Shown: positions 62,457 through 64,000 of the stretch, in pieces
How the letters are laid out: every line of letters starts with the position of its first letter
Numbering within the stretch: position 1 is the stretch's first letter
Source of the DNA: Kapaibacterium sp044224925
GTDB lineage: Bacteria > Bacteroidota > Ignavibacteria > Kapaibacteriales > Kapaibacteriaceae
DNA: 64,000 bases
Direction: 5' to 3'
NCBI GenBank assembly: GCA_044224925.1
Contig: JBGAJM010000001.1
Location: forward strand, 806,001-870,000
Notes under the pieces: generated by a model
Told to the model about the DNA's origin: nothing
Databases searched by the model: none
What the model saw: only the letters and a program-made list of their open reading frames with translations
Position numbers and translations under genes: made by a program

Positions 62457-64000
62457 ATGTCGATCATGTATCCTGTCGGATTTGATTCGTTCGAAGAGGT
62501 TCATCAGTCGTCCATGATGACCGTGTTTCGAGCGCGCAGACAGTCCGATGGCGCAACGGTGATCTTGAAGGCCGTGCAAGCAGATGAAGATCCGTCCATT
62601 GCAACGCGCGTCATCAACCACTATCTGATCGCAAAGGAGCTCGATGTCCCCGGCGTAGCGCGTGTGTACGATGTGCTGAAGAACGATCCGTGGCTCTTCC
62701 TTGTCATGGAAGATGTGGGGCCGTTCACGCTTGAAGATCATCTTGCATCGACCACGCCGAGACTGGACGAGACGTGCCGCCTTGCCGCCCTCATTGCGGA
62801 CGCACTTTCTACCCTGCATTCGCATCGCGTCATCCACCGAGATCTCACCCCTTCGAATGTGGTCCTCCGTCCGCACGACGGAAGCGTGAGCATCATCGAC
62901 CTTGGCATTTCTGCCCATCTTCCTGAACACGGAGACCTTCCCGTTCCGGTGAGCATTCAGGGCACACTTCGCTACATCGCACCCGAGCAAACGGGACGTG
63001 TGCATCGTGGCATCGACCAACGTGCAGATCTCTACTCGTTGGGCGTGATCCTGTATCGCATGATCAGCGGTCGGCTACCGTTCGAGTCGAGCGACTCCGT
63101 GGAACTCCTCCATGCCCACCTTGCAACGGCACCGCCTCCCCTCCGAGAGATCGTCGATGGGGTCCCCGACGTGCTCTGTTCGATCGTCGACCGACTTCTC
63201 GCAAAGAATCCGGATGACAGGTATCAGACGGCCTTCGGGTTGGCGCACGATCTCCGTGCTGTGCGCGCTGCGTTGCGCGACGACGATGCTTTGCAGCGGA
63301 TCGTCTTGGGCAGTCGTGATGTGTATGACCGACTTTCCATTCCCAACATCATCCTGGGAAGAACGCGCGAACTCCATCGCATGCGGAACATCTACGATGC
63401 CATGCGGCTTGGAGGGATGTCCTACGTCGAGATCGACGGTCCGGCCGGTAGTGGGAAGTCCGGACTTGTGGACGCGTTCTGCGTAGAACGACTGGCCGAA
63501 GGCGTACTCGTGGTGCGCGGGAAGTATGACGAAGTACAGCGTGGCGTTCCGTTTGCGGGCTTCGTCCAGGCGTTGCGTGAAGTGGTTCGGCATGTACACC
63601 GCCAGTCTCCGGACATTGTCGATATGTGGCGCAGCAGACTTCAGTCTGCGCTTGAATCATTCGGAAGTGTTCTTGCGGCCATTCTGCCCGAGATCGAGAC
63701 CATCATCGGTACGCAGGATGATGTTGTCAACCTTTCGGCCGTCGATGCAGAGGCGCGATTCAACGTTGCCATGACGGCACTGATGTCGGCACTTGGTACG
63801 CAGGATCATCCCGTGATCGTCGTGCTCGAGGATCTTCAATGGGCCGATACGGCATCGCGGCTGCTGCTCTCCACCCTTCTTACATCTGGGAAATGTGATC
63901 ACGTGATGGTGATCGCCACGAGTCGCGAATCAGAGATCACGAAGCTCGCTCCAACGAATCACAGCACCATTCATCTCGGTCCGCTCACACGTGAAGACGT
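62457..64000 (+). CDS. large serine/threonine protein kinase with AAA ATPase domain, N-terminal part (runs off window)
   Basis: An open frame starts at the ATG at 62457, six bases after the preceding stop, and reaches the window end without a stop (514 codons). The kinase domain (about residues 8-275) has a catalytic loop HRDLTPSN near residue 127, DLG in place of DFG (IIDLGISAHL), and RYIAPEQTGRVHRGID with RADLYSLGVILY. This EQTGR text is typical of giant hybrid Ser/Thr-His kinases with an AAA domain. From about residue 300 (ILGRTRELHRMRNIYDAM) follows the ATPase, with Walker A DGPAGSGKSGLV near 325 and Walker B VIVVLEDLQWAD. A C-terminal sensor or histidine kinase is expected beyond the edge. 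Confidence 0.88.
   Translation, partial: MSIMYPVGFDSFEEVHQSSMMTVFRARRQSDGATVILKAVQADEDPSIATRVINHYLIAKELDVPGVARVYDVLKNDPWLFLVMEDVGPFTLEDHLASTTPRLDETCRLAALIADALSTLHSHRVIHRDLTPSNVVLRPHDGSVSIIDLGISAHLPEHGDLPVPVSIQGTLRYIAPEQTGRVHRGIDQRADLYSLGVILYRMISGRLPFESSDSVELLHAHLATAPPPLREIVDGVPDVLCSIVDRLLAKNPDDRYQTAFGLAHDLRAVRAALRDDDALQRIVLGSRDVYDRLSIPNIILGRTRELHRMRNIYDAMRLGGMSYVEIDGPAGSGKSGLVDAFCVERLAEGVLVVRGKYDEVQRGVPFAGFVQALREVVRHVHRQSPDIVDMWRSRLQSALESFGSVLAAILPEIETIIGTQDDVVNLSAVDAEARFNVAMTALMSALGTQDHPVIVVLEDLQWADTASRLLLSTLLTSGKCDHVMVIATSRESEITKLAPTNHSTIHLGPLTRED

Overview
The window looks like a chromosome segment from a free-living bacterium of the Bacteroidota-Chlorobiota-Ignavibacteria/Kapabacteria assemblage. 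The reasons are a PorX-type regulator (58493-60097) of the type IX secretion system (T9SS), proteins with T9SS-like C-terminal sorting domains (52887-53453, probably 1891-3201), several promoters of the TAnnTTTG (-7) type, and Rho, FtsH and Dus proteins of matching type. The exact taxon is inference. No phage, plasmid, transposase or CRISPR genes were seen.

Layout. 1-8.4 kb is housekeeping: the 5' end of mreB (-), a MATE exporter (+), a secreted protein (-), then dusB-tilS-hpt with 4-bp overlaps and ftsH (+). 8.4-15.1 kb holds a small ORF, a lipoprotein, a four-gene operon read leftward (GH57 branching enzyme, HAD-UbiA fusion, DprE1-like oxidase, DprE2-like reductase) that resembles the decaprenyl-phosphoryl-arabinose pathway of mycobacteria, and a small secreted protein. 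15.1-17.6 kb holds an 11-bp tandem repeat, a HigB/HigA toxin-antitoxin pair with a palindromic operator, a 12/13-bp repeat array, tRNA-His and a leucine-rich-repeat protein.

17.7-53.5 kb is the striking part: about 36 kb, all on the minus strand, with twelve exported proteins of 188 to about 2250 residues. Eleven carry or resemble a phage-tail-fibre-like design: signal peptide, Thr/Ala/Asn/Gly-rich shaft repeats built around TYT[IL]PDA-G--F--, and one of three recurring C-terminal cap domains. They sit in four transcription blocks separated by hairpins or gaps: 53453-37885, 37773-36084, 35957-34824 / 34594-27174, and 26974-17763. The shafts contain DNA repeats of 180 bp to about 1.25 kb, some nearly identical. 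The locus is headed by a T9SS-sorted protein, which suggests a family of modular surface fibres.

53.5-64 kb returns to single-copy genes: an intergenic region with DnaA-box-like motifs, rho and a CDF transporter (+), then a leftward operon of thioesterase, porX, tsaE, aminotransferase and alkD-like genes, and a rightward set of MpaB-family oxygenase, Pyr4-like membrane protein and the 5' part of a large Ser/Thr kinase-ATPase that runs off the window.

Short interspersed repeats (families GTGTCCCACG, AATCAAGGATC, AATACAGAATAC, ACGAGTGACAAGT) recur in several intergenic places and once inside the dprE1-like gene. Most long ORFs opposite the giant genes are shadows.
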